A stretch of DNA of 64,000 nucleotides, taken from DASUPK01 sp963833375. Lineage in GTDB: Bacteria; Actinomycetota; Thermoleophilia; Solirubrobacterales; 70-9. The position numbers and the translations under genes were made by a program. The DNA lies in the NCBI GenBank assembly GCA_963833375.1, contig CAWHXR010000004.1, positions 434,001 through 498,000 of the forward strand, in the 5' to 3' direction. The notes beneath the pieces were generated by a model. The model made no database searches and was not told the origin of the DNA. It saw only the letters and a list, made by a program, of their open reading frames with translations. Position 1 is the stretch's first letter, and every line of letters begins with the position of its first letter. This document shows, piece by piece, positions 60,648-64,000 of the stretch.

Positions 60648-62807
60648 TCAGGCGGTCGGGGTGACCCGATAGGCGTCGAAGACCGAGTCGACGTTCCGCA
60701 GGCGCGAGATGCACTGCTTGAGCTGCTCGGTGTCCCCCACCTCGACGACGAAGCGGTTCTTGACCATCGGGTGCTTGGTCGCGCAGCGGGCCTCGAGGAT
60801 GTTGAGGCCGGCCTCCGCGAAGGTCCGTGAGAGATCCTCGAGCAGGCGGGTGCGATCCCAGGCATCGACCTGGAGCTCGACCCGGTAGGAGGACTCGTTG
60901 TCGCCGTCCCAGTTGACGTCGGTGAAGCGCTCCGGTGCCTTCTTCAGGGCGGCCACGTTGCGGCAGTCCTTGCGGTGGACGGTGATCCCGCGGCCGAGCG
61001 AGACGTAGCCGACGATGTCGTCGCCGGGAACGGGGCGGCAGCACTTGGCGAGCCTGACCGCGACGTCGTCGATGCCCTTGACGCGGATGCCGAAGCTGGT
61101 CGCCTCGCGCGTCCTCCGCCTGGCGTCGTCGGTGCCCTTGATCAGACCCTCGGCCGGCTCCTCCTCGACGGCCTCGCCGCGCTTGAGGTGCTGCATCACC
61201 TTGTTGGTGACGACCTTGGTGGAGATCTTGGACTGCCCGAGGGCGATGTAGAAGTCGTCCGCCTTGCGGAACCCCATCTCGCGGATCACGTCGACCAGCA
61301 GGGGGGAGCCGGCGAGCTTCGGATACGGGAGGCCGCGCTTCTTGAAGGCCTGAGCGAGCTGCTCGCGGCCCTCGTGCTCCGCGTCCTCCCGGCCCTCGCG
61401 CTGGAACCAGGCGCGGATCTTGTTGCGGGCGCGGCTGGTCCGCACCAGCTTGAGCCAGTCGCGGGAGGGCCCGCGGCCCTGCTTGGCGGTCAGCACCTCG
61501 ACGATGTCGCCGCTGCGCAGCTGGTAGTGGAGGGGCACGATCTTGCCGTTCACCTTCGCCCCGACGCAGCGGTGGCCGACGTCGGTGTGGATCGAGTAGG
61601 CGAAGTCGAGCGGGGTCGAGTCGGCCGCCAGGTTCTTGACCTCGCCCTTCGGCGTGAAGACGAAGACCTCGTCCTCGAAGAGGTCGACCTTGAGCGCCTC
61701 CAGGAAGGCCTTCGGCCCCTGATCGCCCTCGTTCTCGATCAGCTGGCGCAGCCAGGTCATCTTCTCCTTGCCTGGATCGCCGGAGGAGGTCCCCTCCTTG
61801 TAGATCACATGGGCCGCGATCCCGTACTCGGCGAGCTCGTGCATCTCGGGGGTGCGGATCTGGATCTCGAGCGGCCGGCCCTCCGGACCGATCACGGTCG
61901 TGTGGAGCGCCTGGTAGGCGTTCGCCTTGGGCATCGCGACGAAGTCCTTGAAGCGGCCCGGCAGGGGCTTCCACAGCGAGTGCACGATCCCCACCGCGCC
62001 GTAGCAGTCCTTCACCGAGCCGACCAGTACGCGCATCGCGGTCAGGTCGAAGATCTCGTTGAACTCCCTGCCCTTGCGGGTCATCTTTGTGTAGATCGAA
62101 TAGAAGTGCTTGGCGCGGCCTGAGATCTCGGCCTCGATCCCGACCTTCGCCAGCTCCTTGGCCAGGAAGTTGCCCGCCTCCTCCACGTAGCGCTCGCGCT
62201 CGGCGCGCTGCTGGGCGACAAGCTCCTTGATCTCCTCGTACTTGCGCGGATGCAGTGTGGCGAAGGCGAGGTCCTCGAGCTCCCACTTGATCGCGTGGAT
62301 CCCGAGGCGATGCGCCAGCGGCGCGAAGATCTCGAGGGTCTCGCGGGCCTTCTCCTGCTGCTTCTGCTTCGGCAGGGCGCCGATCGTGCGCATGTTGTGG
62401 AGGCGGTCGGCCAGCTTGATCAGGATCACCCTGACGTCGGTGGCCATCGCCACCATCATCTTCCGGTAGTTCTCGGCCTGCCGCTCGTCCCGGCTCTTGA
62501 AGGTGATCTCCGTGAGCTTGGTGACACCGTCGACGAGCTGCGCGATCTCGTCGCCGAAGTCGTCGCGGACCTGGTCGAGGCTCGCGCTGGTGTCCTCGAC
62601 CGTGTCGTGGAGCAGCGCGGCGCAGAGCGTCGCCGTGTCCAGCCGCAGCCCGGCGCAGATCCGGGCGACCCCGAGTGGGTGGGTGATGAAGTCCTCCCCG
62701 GACTTGCGTTCCTGGCCGGCGTGGCTCTCGCAGGCGAACGCGAAAGCGCGCTCGATCTCCTGGCGGTCGATCGGCTCGGCCGCATCGGCCTTGTGCTCTT
62801 CGATCAC
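60648..62807 (-). CDS. rel: bifunctional (p)ppGpp synthetase/hydrolase Rel
   Basis: Makes and degrades the alarmone (p)ppGpp. It has the HD hydrolase domain (HDTVEDT at about 67-73), the synthetase domain (RAKHFYSIYTKM, EIQIRTPEMHELAEYGIAAH), a TGS domain (VFTPKGEVKNL, DFAYSIHTDVGHRC), a CC region (LAKCCRPVPGDDIVGY) and a C-terminal ACT domain. With the GTG at 62807 it has 719 residues. The frame stays open to a GTG at 63119, which would overlap recJ by 142 nt; there is no ATG, GTG or TTG between. The start is unresolved. Confidence 0.9.
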   Translation of the reverse strand: MIEEHKADAAEPIDRQEIERAFAFACESHAGQERKSGEDFITHPLGVARICAGLRLDTATLCAALLHDTVEDTSASLDQVRDDFGDEIAQLVDGVTKLTEITFKSRDERQAENYRKMMVAMATDVRVILIKLADRLHNMRTIGALPKQKQQEKARETLEIFAPLAHRLGIHAIKWELEDLAFATLHPRKYEEIKELVAQQRAERERYVEEAGNFLAKELAKVGIEAEISGRAKHFYSIYTKMTRKGREFNEIFDLTAMRVLVGSVKDCYGAVGIVHSLWKPLPGRFKDFVAMPKANAYQALHTTVIGPEGRPLEIQIRTPEMHELAEYGIAAHVIYKEGTSSGDPGKEKMTWLRQLIENEGDQGPKAFLEALKVDLFEDEVFVFTPKGEVKNLAADSTPLDFAYSIHTDVGHRCVGAKVNGKIVPLHYQLRSGDIVEVLTAKQGRGPSRDWLKLVRTSRARNKIRAWFQREGREDAEHEGREQLAQAFKKRGLPYPKLAGSPLLVDVIREMGFRKADDFYIALGQSKISTKVVTNKVMQHLKRGEAVEEEPAEGLIKGTDDARRRTREATSFGIRVKGIDDVAVRLAKCCRPVPGDDIVGYVSLGRGITVHRKDCRNVAALKKAPERFTDVNWDGDNESSYRVELQVDAWDRTRLLEDLSRTFAEAGLNILEARCATKHPMVKNRFVVEVGDTEQLKQCISRLRNVDSVFDAYRVTPTA

Positions 62808-62977
62808 CGCGAACAGGTCGCCGAGCAGCGCGCGCTGGTCCGCGGTCAGCTCGCGGGTGATCGAGTCGGCGCGGGGCGTGCGGGGGCGGCCCGCGAGCTC
62901 ACCGACGCGAGTGTGTCCGCGGCGATCCTCGTCGCGGACGGCCTGGCCGTCGCGGGCCTCGGCCTTGTCTGTACCGG

Positions 62978-64000
62978 CTACGCCTGTGCTCTGCTTCGCA
63001 GGAATCGGATGGCCTCCTGGTGTCTGGCGAGGCAGGCCCCGTAGGCCCGCGAACGCCCCAGATCGGTCCTCTCCGAGGATAAGACCCGCAGGGCAGCGGG
63101 GGCGCGATCGGACAGCCACTCGCAGAGCCCCAGATCCGAGAGAACCCGCACGCAGTTGGCGGCGGTCTCGGGCGTCCGCGGGAATTCGGAGGGCCCTTCG
63201 AGCAGAGAGCGCAGGTGCGTTCCGCCGGCCTCACCTCCGGTCTCGCCGAGGCCCCGCCAGATCTCCGCGATCGAGGACCGCAGCTCCCACTCCCTGCCGA
63301 GCAGCGTCTCAGTCAGCTCGAGCTCCGCCGGGCCCCAGGCGAGGTGGATGTACCCGCGGTTCTCGGTCGCCCATGCGAGGCCCTCGAGGGCCTCGCTCGG
63401 CGGGGGATCGATCACGACCACGTGGCGGAAACGGCGTGGGGCCTCCGGCCGAAGCGCAACGGCCGTCCAGTCGAGCAGGACCAGGCCGGCACCGGGCTCC
63501 TCGTCGGTCGACGAGCGGAGCGCCGCGTCCAGCGACTCCGTCCCACACCGGCAGCAGGCGATCCGCGGCACTGCGGCGCCGAACCGCCTCGGGTTCGCCG
63601 CCGAGGAGGCGAGCCTGGCGCGCCGGGCGGCGTCGGCGCAGATCGCCAACACGGATTCACCGCTCGAGATCAGCTCGGCCAACGAGGCCACCGCCGCGCC
63701 ACCACGGCGGTCGATCTGCTCGCGGCGCGGCCCGTCCGGTGCCCGGACGTCGAGCAGGGCGCCCGGCCGTCCATCGACCACGCTCGCGAGCTCCCGCTCC
63801 AGCCGCTCCCACCATTCCGCATCCGGGCCCGGGCAGCCGTCACCGCACGGGCCGCGCTCGGCGTCGGGCTGGTCGGCTCGCTCCAGCGGATAGAGCTCCC
63901 GCACCACCACGCGCGGCTGCTCGGCGCCGTTCCAGCGATCGACCTCGAGCTCCACCGAGAGATCGAGGGGCTGGTCCTCGCGCCGGGAGATCTCGCCGTT
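62978..64000 (-). CDS. recJ: single-stranded-DNA exonuclease RecJ, C-terminal part (cut by window edge)
   Basis: The last 340 residues of RecJ, a 5'-3' exonuclease of recombination and repair. Recognisable is the OB-domain end with ELEVDRWNGAEQPRVVVREL (the RWNG motif), followed by a long C-terminal region found in actinobacterial RecJ that has a CCRCG cysteine cluster and helical segments such as GVIDPP-like VVVIDPPPSEALEGLA. The catalytic DHH domain lies outside the window. It ends with TAG at 62980-62978, and rel follows on the same strand. Confidence 0.75.
   Translation of the reverse strand, partial: NGEISRREDQPLDLSVELEVDRWNGAEQPRVVVRELYPLERADQPDAERGPCGDGCPGPDAEWWERLERELASVVDGRPGALLDVRAPDGPRREQIDRRGGAAVASLAELISSGESVLAICADAARRARLASSAANPRRFGAAVPRIACCRCGTESLDAALRSSTDEEPGAGLVLLDWTAVALRPEAPRRFRHVVVIDPPPSEALEGLAWATENRGYIHLAWGPAELELTETLLGREWELRSSIAEIWRGLGETGGEAGGTHLRSLLEGPSEFPRTPETAANCVRVLSDLGLCEWLSDRAPAALRVLSSERTDLGRSRAYGACLARHQEAIRFLRSRAQA

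Overview
The window is a densely packed, high-GC (roughly 70% by eye) bacterial chromosome segment with no mobile elements, prophage or CRISPR array. Frequent GTG and TTG starts, an actinobacterial integration host factor (mihF) beside gmk and rpoZ, and secreted proteins with Lys/Gly-rich C-terminal beta domains point to a deep-branching actinobacterium. Thermoleophilia/Solirubrobacterales is the best guess, because a class 1B PyrD/PyrK pair and an S-box (SAM-I) riboswitch are atypical of Mycobacterium- or Streptomyces-type actinobacteria. This placement is an inference from gene content.

Layout. 1-11.2 kb (mostly minus): miaA (cut by the window edge), miaB, a small HTH protein, a membrane cupredoxin, recX-recA, thpR, a plus-strand epoxide-hydrolase-like gene, a lipoprotein, an exported hydrolase, cinA and ftsK. 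11.3-13.7 kb (plus): an OmpR-type response regulator and histidine kinase, followed by a possible structured small RNA ending in a strong terminator. 13.7-22.4 kb (minus): RNase J, dapA, an amidase, dapB, a small unknown protein, an M16 peptidase and pnp. 22.6-25.5 kb: a DsbA-like protein diverging from a membrane protein and an acyl-CoA carboxylase carboxyltransferase. 25.5-34.2 kb (minus): the translation/RNA operon rimP-nusA-infB-ylxP-rbfA-nrnA-truB-ribF-rpsO plus a peroxiredoxin, headed by a promoter and a terminator-like attenuator. 34.3-47.3 kb (minus): the pyrimidine operon pyrR-pyrB-pyrC-(isochorismatase family)-carA-carB-pyrK-pyrD, with a PyrR-binding leader that sequesters the pyrR ribosome binding site, followed by mihF-gmk-rpoZ-coaBC and TPR-dtd. 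47.3-50.7 kb: a dehalogenase-like hydrolase, RNase Z, tRNA-Arg(CCG) and a membrane acyltransferase. 50.7-52.6 kb (minus): a SAM-I riboswitch controlling a threonine-synthase-like PLP enzyme and a MoaD/ThiS-like sulfur carrier. 52.6-64 kb: corA, a six-repeat exported propeller, an Ap4A-phosphorylase-like HIT protein, phosphomannomutase, a metallo-beta-lactamase protein, a diacylglycerol-kinase-like protein, a secreted unknown, a frameshifted HIT gene and a frameshifted cupredoxin, rel, and the C-terminal part of recJ.

The most interesting item is the SAM-riboswitch-controlled pair of a threonine-synthase-like enzyme and a C-terminal Gly-Gly sulfur carrier. It suggests a protein-thiocarboxylate route to homocysteine/methionine rather than threonine synthesis. 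Also notable are a recurrent leaderless-promoter signature (TANNNT 6-7 nt before the start codon at eleven gene starts), an attenuator in front of rimP-nusA-infB, a Cys-rich finger-like insert and a one-base frameshift in NusA, a PyrR element overlapping a Shine-Dalgarno sequence, and a 600-bp patch with at least five single-base indels in two unrelated genes.
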